The notes beneath the pieces were generated by a model, which worked only from the letters and a program-made list of their open reading frames with translations, searched no databases and had not been told where the DNA came from. This document shows positions 34,211 through 42,943 of a stretch of 64,000 bases of DNA, piece after piece. This DNA comes from Paracoccaceae bacterium (GTDB lineage: Bacteria; Pseudomonadota; Alphaproteobacteria; Rhodobacterales; Rhodobacteraceae), in contig QWDA01000005.1 in NCBI GenBank assembly GCA_003605175.1, positions 186,001 to 250,000 on the forward strand, given 5' to 3'. A program made the translations under genes and the position numbers. Numbering within the stretch: position 1 is the stretch's first letter; every line of letters starts with the position of its first letter.

Positions 34211-35158
34211 ATGCGCCTTGCCCTCTTGTTCCTGTTTCTTCTCGCCCTGCCGCTCCGCGCCGAACCCCTGCGCATCGAGCACCGCTTCGGCATGACGGTC
34301 ATCGACGCGGTGCCCGAGCGAGTGGTCTCGGTCGGCTATCATGAGCAGGACTTCCTCTACGCGCTCGGCATCGCGCCCGTGGGCGTGCATGAATGGTTCG
34401 GCGACCGTCCCTTCGCGACATGGAGCTGGGCCGAGGCGGCCCGCGAGGCGGCCGGCGCGGAACCCGAGGTGCAGCGCGGCTTCGAGATCGATTTCGAATG
34501 GGTCTGGGCGCTGAAGCCCGACCTGATCGTCGCCACATTCGCGCCGATGGACGCGGAAACCTACGCACGGCTTTCGCGGATCGCGCCGGTGGTCGGGCCG
34601 CCCGCGGGCTATCCCGAATGGGGGGCACCCTGGCAGGAGGAACTGCGCCTGATCGGACGGGCGACCGGGCGCGGCGACAGGGCCGAAGACGTCATCGGCG
34701 ATGTGGAAGCCGTGCTGCGCGGCATGCGCGCGCGGCATCCGGGCCTCCAGGGCAGGAGCGCGGCGGCGGTTTTTGTCGCGGGCACGACGCTGGTGGGTTA
34801 CGGGCCCGAGGACGGCACGAACAGGTTCCTCGCCGCGCTCGGCCTCTCGATCCCGCCGGACTATGGCGATCTCGCCACCGAGCAGGGCAATTTCTCGGTC
34901 AGCCTCGAACGGATCGACCTATTCGACCACGACGTCGCGCTCTGGCTCACCGAGCCGGGCGGCCGCGAGCTTGTCGAGGCGCTGCCCGCCTACCGGGAAA
35001 CCCGGCTCGGCCGGGAGCGGCGCTCGGTCTGGGCCGATGCCGAGGAAATGGGCGCGATGAGCTTCCAGAGCCCGCTTTCGATTCCCTGGGCGGCGGAACG
35101 GCTCGGCGAAAGGCTGGAACGGGCGGCCACCGGAGCCGCGGCCCCGGCCGGCGATTGA
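34211..35158 (+). CDS. Periplasmic iron-siderophore binding protein, FecB/FhuD type
   Basis: 315 aa with a Sec signal (LALLFLFLLALPLRAEP) and no lipobox Cys. The fold is that of class III binding proteins: PERVVSVGYHEQDFLYALGIAPVGV in the N-lobe, LKPDLIVA near residue 100, a long helix, then a C-lobe. It should hand the ferri-siderophore to the FecCD permeases encoded divergently. The ATG at 34211 has GGAGAG five bases upstream. Confidence 0.9.
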   Translation: MRLALLFLFLLALPLRAEPLRIEHRFGMTVIDAVPERVVSVGYHEQDFLYALGIAPVGVHEWFGDRPFATWSWAEAAREAAGAEPEVQRGFEIDFEWVWALKPDLIVATFAPMDAETYARLSRIAPVVGPPAGYPEWGAPWQEELRLIGRATGRGDRAEDVIGDVEAVLRGMRARHPGLQGRSAAAVFVAGTTLVGYGPEDGTNRFLAALGLSIPPDYGDLATEQGNFSVSLERIDLFDHDVALWLTEPGGRELVEALPAYRETRLGRERRSVWADAEEMGAMSFQSPLSIPWAAERLGERLERAATGAAAPAGD

Positions 35159-35281
35159 CAGGAAACATCATTGCGATAGAACGCGGCCACCTAGGCATTC
35201 CCCATTTCCCAGGCAAGGAGACCGGCCCGCCGGGTCGGCGAAACCTGCGGCGCCCGACGCGCCGCAAGCCTGGAATGAGTG

Positions 35282-37423
35282 ATGCCAAGAAAAACCTTCC
35301 GCCTTCCGTCGCGGTTGCGCCGCCTTGCCGGTCGCACATGCGCTTTCGTCATCGCAGCGGCCGCGCCCGCCGCCGCGCAGGAACCCGAATACGAACTCGC
35401 CCCGATCATCGTGCGCTCGAAGCTCGACTATTCGGGGGCCGTTGACGGATATCTTGCGCCAGCCTCCGAAACCGGCGTCAAGGCCGGGGTGCCGCTGAGC
35501 GAGGTGCCGCAGTCGATCACTGTCGTGACCTCGACCGAACTCGAGGCGCGGCAACCGGCACAGATCGAGGATGCGATCAAGTACAGCGCCGGCATCAACG
35601 CCTCGACCTGGGGCACCGATGACCGTTTCGACCAATACGCGGTGCGCGGCTTCGACCTGGGGGCGTCCGCGCTCTACCGCGACGGGCTCCCGCAGAAGGT
35701 GCTGAGCTTCTCGGCCTTCACTTCCGACCCATACATGCTCGACCGGGTCGACGTGCTGCGCGGCCCGGCCGGCGTGCTCTACGGCTCGAACGACGCGGGC
35801 GGCATGGTCAACCTCGTCACCAAGCGCCCGGTCTTCGGGCGCCTGGCCGAGGGCCGGGTGAGCTATGGCAGCCACGGAACCGGGACCCTGGCCTTCGACT
35901 TCTCCAACGTCCTGAACGAGTCGGGCACCGTCGCCGGAAGGCTCACCGGGCTGCTGCGCGACGGTGCCACCGAGATCGACAATTCCGCGAACAACCGGGC
36001 GCTCCTTGCCGGCGGCCTGACCTGGGCACCGAGCGACAGGACCTCGATCACCTTCCTCGGCCATGTCCAACGCGATGCGCTCACGCCGATCAACTTCGCG
36101 CCGGTCGCGGACGAGGATTACGACACCAGCTGGGGCACGCTGCCCGGCGACTGGCCCTACCGGATGTCGGATTACAACCACTTCCGGACGCGGCAGTATT
36201 CCTTCGGCTGGGAAGCCACGCACGAATTCTCCGACGCGCTGACCTTCACCCAGCGCCTGCGTTACGCGCATCAGGACACCGACTACGCCCAGCTCGACTA
36301 TTCCTATGCCGACGCCTCGGGCGTGAACTATTACGCGTTCCGCAACGACGAGGAGGCCGAGACGCTCGGCCTCGACAACAGCCTGGAATGGAAGAGCCCC
36401 CTCGCAGGCGGCGAGAACAGCCTGATCGTCGGCGCAGACTACCAGCTCGGCCGCCACGACGTGACCCAGTATTACGACGGGACGATCTACACGATTCCCT
36501 ATGCCACGGCTTCCTTCGACTTCGCCGTGGCCGATCCGGCCCTGTCGTCGCGGAGCCTCACCACGTATCGCGAGACCGGGCTCTACCTGCAGGACCATGT
36601 GAAGTTCGACATGGGCACCTCGGTCACGGCCGGCCTGCGGCACAGCTGGTTCGAGACGGATATCGAGGATCTCCTGGGCAGCAGCACGGAAAGCCAGGAC
36701 GACCAGGCGACGATCGGCATGCTGGGCGTGACCCATGAATTCGCGAACGGGCTGACCCCCTATCTGGGCTACTCCGAAGGCTTCCTCCAGAACTACGGCC
36801 AGACCATCGCGGGCGATCCGCTCGACCCGTCGAAGAGCCACCAGTGGGAGCTTGGGTTGCGCTACGCGCCCCCCTCGGGCGGCCTCCTGCTCAGCGCCGC
36901 GCTGTTCGATTTGCGCAAGACCAACGTGAAGGATTACGACCTCGACGATCCGACCTTCTCGAGTTTCACGCAGGTCGGCGAGGTTCGCTCGCGCGGGCTC
37001 GAGCTCGAGGCGCGCGGCCGGTTCTCGGCGACCCTCGAGGGCGTGGCGAGCTATACCTATCTCGATACCGAGATCACCCGCTCGAGCGACCCTTCCAAGC
37101 TCGGCAACGAGAACGCGATGGCGCCGCGCCACCAGGCGGCGTTCTGGCTCGACTACGATGCCTCTTCCCTCGCGCTGGGCCTCACGGCCGGCGCCGGGCT
37201 TCGCCTGATCTCGGATGCCTACGCGACCCAGGACAATCTGCGCACCACCAGGGGTTACGCGCTGGCCGACCTGTCGCTGCACTACGAGGCGGATACCTAC
37301 GCGGTCGATCTCGGCGTGACCAACCTCTTCGACCGCGACTATTTCGGCGTCTGCTACGATGGATACGGATGCGCCAGGGGCGAAGGCCGCAAGGTGACGT
37401 TGTCGCTGAACCGGGCGTTCTGA
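35282..37423 (+). CDS. TonB-dependent siderophore receptor
   Basis: About 713 aa. A signal peptide (CAFVIAAAAPAAAQ) is followed by a short TonB-box-like stretch YELAPIIVRSK. The plug domain (SEVPQSITVVTSTELEARQP, then YMLDRVDVLRGPAGVLYGSNDAGGMVNLVTKRP) is typical of FhuA/FpvA-type receptors. The beta-barrel ends in VTLSLNRAF with a C-terminal Phe. There is no N-terminal signalling domain, so it is not a FecA-type transducer. The GTG three bases earlier is an alternative start. It follows the binding-protein gene by about 120 bp on the same strand and completes the uptake route. Confidence 0.93.
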   Translation: MPRKTFRLPSRLRRLAGRTCAFVIAAAAPAAAQEPEYELAPIIVRSKLDYSGAVDGYLAPASETGVKAGVPLSEVPQSITVVTSTELEARQPAQIEDAIKYSAGINASTWGTDDRFDQYAVRGFDLGASALYRDGLPQKVLSFSAFTSDPYMLDRVDVLRGPAGVLYGSNDAGGMVNLVTKRPVFGRLAEGRVSYGSHGTGTLAFDFSNVLNESGTVAGRLTGLLRDGATEIDNSANNRALLAGGLTWAPSDRTSITFLGHVQRDALTPINFAPVADEDYDTSWGTLPGDWPYRMSDYNHFRTRQYSFGWEATHEFSDALTFTQRLRYAHQDTDYAQLDYSYADASGVNYYAFRNDEEAETLGLDNSLEWKSPLAGGENSLIVGADYQLGRHDVTQYYDGTIYTIPYATASFDFAVADPALSSRSLTTYRETGLYLQDHVKFDMGTSVTAGLRHSWFETDIEDLLGSSTESQDDQATIGMLGVTHEFANGLTPYLGYSEGFLQNYGQTIAGDPLDPSKSHQWELGLRYAPPSGGLLLSAALFDLRKTNVKDYDLDDPTFSSFTQVGEVRSRGLELEARGRFSATLEGVASYTYLDTEITRSSDPSKLGNENAMAPRHQAAFWLDYDASSLALGLTAGAGLRLISDAYATQDNLRTTRGYALADLSLHYEADTYAVDLGVTNLFDRDYFGVCYDGYGCARGEGRKVTLSLNRAF

Positions 37424-37596
37424 TGTAGAACGTCCTTTCTCGAGGAGCATGGGCGAAAGCCTTCCCCGACGCCTTCGGCAGATCCTTCGGGGTCAAGGAC
37501 GGTGAAGCGCCGCGCCGGCCAGGGCAGATGTCGCGGGAGTCGGGTAGTTGCAGATCCGGGGGCGGTGTAGCCTGCACGCCGGATGGGGAGGGGCCG

Positions 37597-38253
37597 ATGC
37601 GGACATTCGAGGAGATCCTGGAGATCGCCGCCCAGCGGAAGGGCGGGCGCGACAAGGTGCTGGCGGGCGCGATGCCGGTGAAGAGCGCCGGGGAGCTGGC
37701 GGCGATTCCGGACGAGAGCTGGCTCGCGCAGATGGCGCGGGGGATCTTCCAGGCGGGGATCAGCTGGAAGGTGGTCGAGGCCAAGTGGCCGGGGATCGAA
37801 GAGGCGTTTCACGGCTTCGACGTGGGGCGCGTGGCGATGATGTCGGAGGACTGGTTCGACCAGCTCATCGCCGACACGCGGGTGATCCGGAGCCCGCCGA
37901 AGATCCGCGCGATCCAGGAAAACGCGGTGTTCATCCGGGAGGCGGGCGGCTTCGGGCGGAAGGTGGGCGAGTGGCCGGCGGAGGATTTCGCGGGGCTGGT
38001 GCGCTGGATGGGCAAGGAGGGGTCACGGCTGGGCGGTACGACGGGGCAGTACGTGCTGCGCTTCATGGGCAAGGAGAGCTACATCCTGAGCCGCGACGTG
38101 GTGGCGCGGCTGGTGGCGGAAGGGGTGATCGACAAGGCGCCCGGCTCGGCCAGGGCGATGGCGGCGGTGCAGGCGGCGTTCAACGCCTGGAAGGCGGAAT
38201 CGGGGCGGACGCTCACCGAGATCAGCCGGGTCCTGGCGCAGAGCATCGGCTAG
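37597..38253 (+). CDS. DNA-3-methyladenine glycosylase I family protein
   Basis: 218 aa. The core IFQAGISWKVVEAKWPGIEEAFHGFD (about residues 49-75) and the following helices up to FMGKESYILSRDVVARLVAEGV match the TAG/HhH glycosylase fold. Such enzymes remove 3-methyladenine from alkylated DNA. The N-terminal Cys and C-terminal His/Cys zinc ligands of classical Tag are not seen, so this may be a divergent subgroup. The ATG has GGGAGG five bases upstream. It appears to stand alone. Confidence 0.75.
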   Translation: MRTFEEILEIAAQRKGGRDKVLAGAMPVKSAGELAAIPDESWLAQMARGIFQAGISWKVVEAKWPGIEEAFHGFDVGRVAMMSEDWFDQLIADTRVIRSPPKIRAIQENAVFIREAGGFGRKVGEWPAEDFAGLVRWMGKEGSRLGGTTGQYVLRFMGKESYILSRDVVARLVAEGVIDKAPGSARAMAAVQAAFNAWKAESGRTLTEISRVLAQSIG

Positions 38254-38297
38254 GGGCCCTTGGGACCGGCGGCCTGCCGTGGGCCCAGGAAATCCCC

Positions 38298-39122
38298 TCA
38301 GGGAACCTTCCGCGCGCGTCGGCCGAGGGCCGCCAGCGCGGCGAGGCCGGCCGCGAGAAGGGGTAGCGCCGGCGGCAGCGGGACCGGGGCGGGGGCGCCG
38401 CGGGTCACGGCGAGCGCGGGGTTGGCGAAGCTGGCATCGAGGCCCTCGTCGGCGCGGATCAGGCCGATGCCGGGCGCGTAATACTTGAACTCGCGCAGGT
38501 CGGGATCGAGCGCGGAAGTCTCGAGGTTGACGAGCACGCCCGTGTAGGTCGTGCCGCCCGCCTCCACCACAGCACCGGTCGCCCAGACCAGCGCCTCGTC
38601 GAGCGCGCCATCTGCCTCGGCGAATTCCTGGTAATAGGCGAAGCCGGGGGGCGACGCTGCCGGCATGGCATAGCCCGGGAGCGCGCCGTTTTCGCCGGCG
38701 ATCCAGGCCGACGCGGAGTCGGTGCCGATCAGCATGTCGTCCGCGTCGTAGCGGAAATTCGTCACGTCCTCGCCCAGGTACCAGACATTCCCGGCCCGGT
38801 CCTGCGCGTAGTAGTCGCGCGTTTCCTCGACGAGGCGGTCGCCCTCGAAGGCGCGGTCGAGGATCGCGGTGGTCGGCAGACCGAGGATCGCGCGGCCGGG
38901 GCCGGCATAGCTGAGTTCGCTGCGTTCGGTGAACGGCGCGCCGTCCTCGTCGATCCCCGCGCCGGAGAGCACGGCGGAGAAGCCGGGGAGGAACGGGAGG
39001 TAGGGGTTGTCGATGGCGGCGCCGGGCTCGAAGAGCTCGGGCGCGAAGGCGGGGAGCAGGGTCGCGGCCGGGACGGGCGTGGCGAGGAGGCAGGTCAGGA
39101 TCGGGAGCCAGGCGGGGCGCAT
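38298..39122 (-). CDS. Secreted protein with VPLPA-type C-terminal sorting domain
   Basis: 274 aa. An N-terminal signal peptide (PILTCLLATPVPAAT) leads to an extracellular domain of unknown function. The C terminus reads VPLPPALPLLAAGLAALAAL then Gly-Arg-Arg-Ala-Arg-Lys: a V-P-L-P signature, a hydrophobic helix and a basic end. That is the PEP-CTERM-like sorting tag common in Rhodobacteraceae, processed by an exosortase-type enzyme that is not in this window. The ATG has AAGGAG upstream. It is divergent from a LuxR-type regulator that may control it. Confidence 0.85.
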   Translation of the reverse strand: MRPAWLPILTCLLATPVPAATLLPAFAPELFEPGAAIDNPYLPFLPGFSAVLSGAGIDEDGAPFTERSELSYAGPGRAILGLPTTAILDRAFEGDRLVEETRDYYAQDRAGNVWYLGEDVTNFRYDADDMLIGTDSASAWIAGENGALPGYAMPAASPPGFAYYQEFAEADGALDEALVWATGAVVEAGGTTYTGVLVNLETSALDPDLREFKYYAPGIGLIRADEGLDASFANPALAVTRGAPAPVPLPPALPLLAAGLAALAALGRRARKVP

Positions 39123-39291
39123 GTCTTTCTCCTTGTCGGTTTCGCGGAGAAGAAGCGCATGGCGCGGCGCCCGGCACCATCCGGCGGATGCGGGATGCGC
39201 GGCGGATCCGACATGTGTAGGATGGCGGCAGGACCGTGCCGCCCCCAGACTTCCATGTTGACCCGGGGCGGCGATCTGGGGAGGAGCGGCG

Positions 39292-39849
39292 ATGCGGTTT
39301 CCGGCGATTGTGGCGGGCTATGTCCTGGGAGTGACCGCCCTGCTTTCGCTCCTCCTGAACGGGTTCGACCTTCTGGTGACCGGCGAGCCGTTCGCGGCAT
39401 CCGACCTCGCGTCGGATTTCGTCGAGACCCTCATGATGGTGGCGGCGATGGCGGCGAGCGTGCTGGTGATCGGGCGGCTCCGCTCGGTCGAGCGCGAGAC
39501 ACTGGCGCTCCGCTCGGAGGTGCGGCGCGCGGCGGAGGCGGGGCGGGAGTGGCGGCAGCGGAGCGCGCGGCTCTTCGACGGGCTCTCGGCGGCGATCCTG
39601 GCGCAGTTCCACGACTGGGGGCTGACCGAGGCGGAGGCGGATATCGCGGGGCTGATCCTGAAGGGCGCGTCCCTGAAGCAGATCGCCGCGGCGCGGCGCA
39701 CCTCGGAGGCGACGATCCGGCAGCAGGCGCAGGGGATCTACCGGAAATCGGGGCTCGCGAACCGGGCCGAGCTTTCGGCCTATTTTCTCGAGGACCTGTT
39801 CGACCGGGGCGCGCGCGAGGCGGCGGCGCCGGCGGTCCGCGCGGTCTGA
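39292..39849 (+). CDS. Membrane-anchored LuxR-type transcriptional regulator
   Basis: 185 aa. Two hydrophobic segments near the N terminus (IVAGYVLGVTALLSLLL and VETLMMVAAMAASVLVIG) are followed by a coiled helix and a C-terminal LuxR/GerE helix-turn-helix (LTEAEADIAGLILKGASLKQIAAARRTSEATIRQQAQGIYRKSGL). The DNA-binding domain would be tethered at the inner face of the membrane. It is divergent from the VPLPA-sorted protein across 169 bp, a gene pairing that suggests local control of a surface protein. Confidence 0.82.
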   Translation: MRFPAIVAGYVLGVTALLSLLLNGFDLLVTGEPFAASDLASDFVETLMMVAAMAASVLVIGRLRSVERETLALRSEVRRAAEAGREWRQRSARLFDGLSAAILAQFHDWGLTEAEADIAGLILKGASLKQIAAARRTSEATIRQQAQGIYRKSGLANRAELSAYFLEDLFDRGAREAAAPAVRAV

Positions 39850-39911
39850 GCGCGCCGGGCGGTTGCACGCACGGCGAAAGCCTGCGAGCAAGGTCCGAAA
39901 CGGAGGAGCGC

Positions 39912-40661
39912 ATGGCCGGGCCGGACTTTCTCGAGACCGCCGAGGGGCGGCGGATCGCCTATCGCCGGACGCCGGGGGCGGGGCCGGGTGTGGTGTTCCT
40001 GGGCGGCTTCGCCTCGGACATGGAGGGCACCAAGGCGGTGCATCTCGAGGCCTGGGCGCGGGCGGCGGGGCGGGCGTTCCTCAGGTTCGACTATTCCGGG
40101 CACGGGTCCTCCTCGGGGGCGTTCGAGGACGGCTCGATCGGCGACTGGGCGGCGGATGCGGCGGCGGCGATCGGGGCGCTGACCGAGGGCAGGCAGGTGC
40201 TGGTGGGCTCGTCGATGGGCGGCTGGATCGCGCTTCTGACCGCGCGGGCGATGCCGGAGCGGGTGGCGGGGCTCGTGGGCATCGCGGCGGCGCCGGATTT
40301 CACCGAGGACAGCATGTGGGCCTCGTTCACCGAGGCGCAGAAGGCGGAACTGGCCGGGGCGGGGCGGGTCGTGCTGCCGTCGGATTATTCCGAGGCGGGC
40401 TACGTGGTGACGCGGCGGCTGATCGAGGACGGGCGGCGGAACCTGGTGCTGCGCGATCCGCTGCCGCTGCCGTTTCCGGTGCGGTTCCTGCAGGGGACGG
40501 CGGATACCGACGTGCGGCCGGAGGTGGCGCTGCGGCTTCTCGACCATGCCGAGGGCGAAGAAATGCGGCTGACGCTGGTGAAGGGAGCGGATCACCGGTT
40601 TTCCGGGCCGGCGGAGCTGGCGCTGATCGAGGCGGCGATTGCCGAGGTGCTGGCGGCGTGA
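39912..40661 (+). CDS. Alpha/beta hydrolase (thioesterase/ABHD10-like)
   Basis: 249 aa with a full alpha/beta-hydrolase pattern: oxyanion region VVFLGGFASDMEG, the RFDYSGHGSSSG strand, nucleophile elbow VGSSMGGWIAL (Ser about residue 100), an acid in GTADTDV and a C-terminal His in GADHRFSG. The D-Y-S-G-H-G-x-S-S-G block is typical of the ABHD10-like group of small acyl-protein or glucuronide esterases. The ATG is preceded by GGAGGAG. It overlaps the next gene by 4 nt. Confidence 0.85.
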   Translation: MAGPDFLETAEGRRIAYRRTPGAGPGVVFLGGFASDMEGTKAVHLEAWARAAGRAFLRFDYSGHGSSSGAFEDGSIGDWAADAAAAIGALTEGRQVLVGSSMGGWIALLTARAMPERVAGLVGIAAAPDFTEDSMWASFTEAQKAELAGAGRVVLPSDYSEAGYVVTRRLIEDGRRNLVLRDPLPLPFPVRFLQGTADTDVRPEVALRLLDHAEGEEMRLTLVKGADHRFSGPAELALIEAAIAEVLAA

Positions 40662-41281
40662 GGGCGCCGGGGAGCTATACCGCGCTCGAGGAGTTCGGGC
40701 GGGTGCGGCTTTCGAGATATTTCTACATGCGGAACTTCCTCTATTCCGAGATCGGCAATTTCCACGGCGTGCCGAACCTGCCGGAGGATCCCGACCTTGC
40801 CATCGCGGCGGGGCGGCGGCTGGCGGAGGAGCTGCTCGACCCGCTGCACGAGACCTTCGGCGCGGTGGCGATCCGCTCGGGTTACCGTTCGCCCCGGCTC
40901 AACCATTTCGGCGCGACCGAGGTGCGGCCGCAGAAATGCTCGGCCAATCCGAAGAACTACGCGGGGCATATCTGGGACCGGCGCGACGGGAAGGGGCGGA
41001 TGGGGGCCTGCGTGTCGGTAGCGATCCCGTGGTTCGCCGACCGCTACGCGGCGGGCCGCGACTGGCGCGACCTGGCCTGGTGGCTGCATGACCGTCTGGA
41101 GTTCCACGAGGTCTGGTTCTTTCCGAAGCTCGCCGCGTTCAACCTGACCTGGCGGGAGGCGCCTGAGCGGCGGATCCTGAGCTACATCGCGCCGAAGGGG
41201 CGGCTGGTCGCGGAGGCGGAGGCGGCGCGGCGCGCGCGCTATGCCGATTTCCCGCCGTTTCGCGGGATCGCGATGCCGTGA
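40658..41281 (+). CDS. Peptidase M15-like protein, uncertain
   Basis: 207 aa starting at a GTG that overlaps the hydrolase stop. The segment FGAVAIRSGYRSPRLNHFGATEV resembles the S-G-Y-R-S-P-x-L-N motif of M15-type D-alanyl-D-alanine peptidases. However, the usual S-x-H-x2-G-x-A-x-D zinc site is replaced by GHIWDRRDGKGRMGACVSV, where H-I-W-D-x-R-D could play the metal-binding role. A late WWLHDRLEFHEVWFF holds further His and Glu residues. No signal peptide is present. The link to the upstream hydrolase is by overlap only; function is unproved. Confidence 0.55.
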   Translation: MRAPGSYTALEEFGRVRLSRYFYMRNFLYSEIGNFHGVPNLPEDPDLAIAAGRRLAEELLDPLHETFGAVAIRSGYRSPRLNHFGATEVRPQKCSANPKNYAGHIWDRRDGKGRMGACVSVAIPWFADRYAAGRDWRDLAWWLHDRLEFHEVWFFPKLAAFNLTWREAPERRILSYIAPKGRLVAEAEAARRARYADFPPFRGIAMP

Positions 41282-41336
41282 CAGGCGGCGCGGCGGTGAT
41301 CTCGACAGCGCGGGGTGTGGCGAATAGGGAGGGGCC

Positions 41337-42098
41337 ATGACGTTGCCCAGGACACCATCCTTCCGGCTCGACGGGCGCCGGGCCTTCGTGGCCGGGGGCT
41401 CGCGCGGGCTCGGGCTTGCCGGCGCGGTGGCGCTGGCCGAGGCGGGGGCCGAGCTGGTGGTTGCCGCGCGCGGGGCCGAGGCGCTGGAGGCGGCGGTGGC
41501 GGAGCTCTGCGCGGCGGGGCATCGGGCGCGGGCGGTTCCGCTCGACGTCGCCGATCTCGACGCCATGCGCGCGGTACTCGCGGCGGAGGGGCCGTTCGAC
41601 ATTCTTCTCAACGCCGCCGGGACCGCGCGGCATGCGCCGGCGCTCGAGACACGGCCCGAGGATTACGACGCGGTGATGGGGCTCAATGCCCGGGCCGCCT
41701 ATTTCCTCGCGCAGGAGGCAGCGCGCGGCATGGCGGCGCGGGGCGGCGGGTCGATCATCCAGATTTCCAGCCAGATGGGGCTGGTAGGCGGGCCTGACCG
41801 GGCGGTCTATACCGCGTCGAAGCACGCGGTCGAGGGGATGACCAAGGCGATGGCGATTGAGTGGGGGCCGATGAATATCCGGGTCAACACGATCTGCCCG
41901 ACCTTCATCAAGACGAAGCTCAACGCCGCTACCTTCGACGATCCCGAAAAGCGGGCCTGGATCGAGGCGAATATCCGTCTGCCGCGGGCGGGCCGGGTCG
42001 AGGATGTCATGGGCGCGGTGCTGTTCCTGGCGTCGGATGCTTCTTCGCTGGTCACCGGGACGGCGCTTTGCGTCGATGGGGGCTGGACCGCGGCGTAG
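41337..42098 (+). CDS. Short-chain dehydrogenase/reductase, SDR family
   Basis: 253 aa, a classical SDR. Cofactor motif GGSRGLGLAGA near residue 20, N-A-A-G near 90, catalytic Ser in IQISSQMG and Y-x3-K in VYTASKHAVEGM (about residue 160). The C-terminal VTGTALCVDGGWTA is also typical. The region after G-x3-G-x-G has basic residues (AARGAE), which would suit NADP or NAD. The substrate cannot be named. ATG 41337 has GGGAGGGG upstream. Confidence 0.9.
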   Translation: MTLPRTPSFRLDGRRAFVAGGSRGLGLAGAVALAEAGAELVVAARGAEALEAAVAELCAAGHRARAVPLDVADLDAMRAVLAAEGPFDILLNAAGTARHAPALETRPEDYDAVMGLNARAAYFLAQEAARGMAARGGGSIIQISSQMGLVGGPDRAVYTASKHAVEGMTKAMAIEWGPMNIRVNTICPTFIKTKLNAATFDDPEKRAWIEANIRLPRAGRVEDVMGAVLFLASDASSLVTGTALCVDGGWTAA

Positions 42099-42220
42099 CC
42101 TTGCAACCGGGCGTTGAACGGGCTCGACGGCGCGAAAAAACGCGGTCATACCAAGGGGAAAGGCCGAGGCGGTTCCCCATGCTCCATCCCCACCCGCGCT
42201 GCCGCGAGGAAATCGACTGA

Positions 42221-42931
42221 ATGCCGGATCCGGTCGTCCTGATTCCCGGGCTGATGTGCGATGCGCGCGCCTTCGCGCCGCAGATTGCCGCATTGTCGGC
42301 CACTCGCGCGGTGCAGGTGGCGCCGGCGACCCGCAACGAGCGGCTCGAGGAGATGGCCGAGGCCGTGCTGGACGACGCGCCGGACCGGTTCGCGCTGGCG
42401 GGGCACGGGCTGGGCGGCATGGTAGCGATGGAGGTGCTGCGGCAGCGGCCCGACCGGGTCTTGCGGATCGCGTTGATCGGCACCGGGGCGCTCTCCGAGA
42501 CGCCCGAGGCCGCCGCCGCGCGGGAGCCGCAGATCGCGGCGGTGCGGGCCGGGCGGCTGGAGGACGTGATGCGCGACGAGATCGCGCCGCGCTGTCTCGG
42601 GCCGGGGCCGCGCCGGGTCGAGGTGCTGAACACCGTGATGGAGATGGCGCGGGCGCTCGGGCCCGACATCTTCGTGCGGCAGTCGCGGGCCTTGCAGCGG
42701 CGGCGCGACCAGCAGGCGGTGCTGAAGGCGGCGAAGGTGCCGGCGCTGGTGCTGTGCGGGCGCGAGGACCCGATCCATCCGATGCGGGGCCATGAGTTCA
42801 TGGCGAAGCTGCTGGCGGGCGCGGCTTTCGAGACGATCGACGGGGCCGGGCACCTGCCGATGCTGGAGGATCCCGAGGCAACCAACGCGGCGCTGGGCCG
42901 CTGGCTGACGGGGACGCTTCTGTTGAAATAG
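42221..42931 (+). CDS. Alpha/beta hydrolase-fold protein lacking the nucleophile Ser
   Basis: 236 aa. The overall pattern is that of small alpha/beta hydrolases: an early VVLIPGLMCDARAF, a lid region, acid-bearing CGREDPIHP near residue 187 and His in GAGHLPMLEDPE. The nucleophile elbow reads LAGHGLGGMVAME, so G-x-S-x-G has become G-H-G-L-G; the codon is GGG. Unless another residue serves, the protein is not a standard serine hydrolase and may bind ligand without cleaving it. It lies 123 bp after the SDR gene and is convergent with phaZ. Confidence 0.78.
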   Translation: MPDPVVLIPGLMCDARAFAPQIAALSATRAVQVAPATRNERLEEMAEAVLDDAPDRFALAGHGLGGMVAMEVLRQRPDRVLRIALIGTGALSETPEAAAAREPQIAAVRAGRLEDVMRDEIAPRCLGPGPRRVEVLNTVMEMARALGPDIFVRQSRALQRRRDQQAVLKAAKVPALVLCGREDPIHPMRGHEFMAKLLAGAAFETIDGAGHLPMLEDPEATNAALGRWLTGTLLLK

Positions 42932-42943
42932 GCCTGCGGCCGG

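Noticed and set aside
35156-35180. Possible FecI-type promoter (GGAAA and GATAGAAC) before the TonB receptor
   Set aside because: Element spacing and identity are too weak to call without other promoters for comparison.
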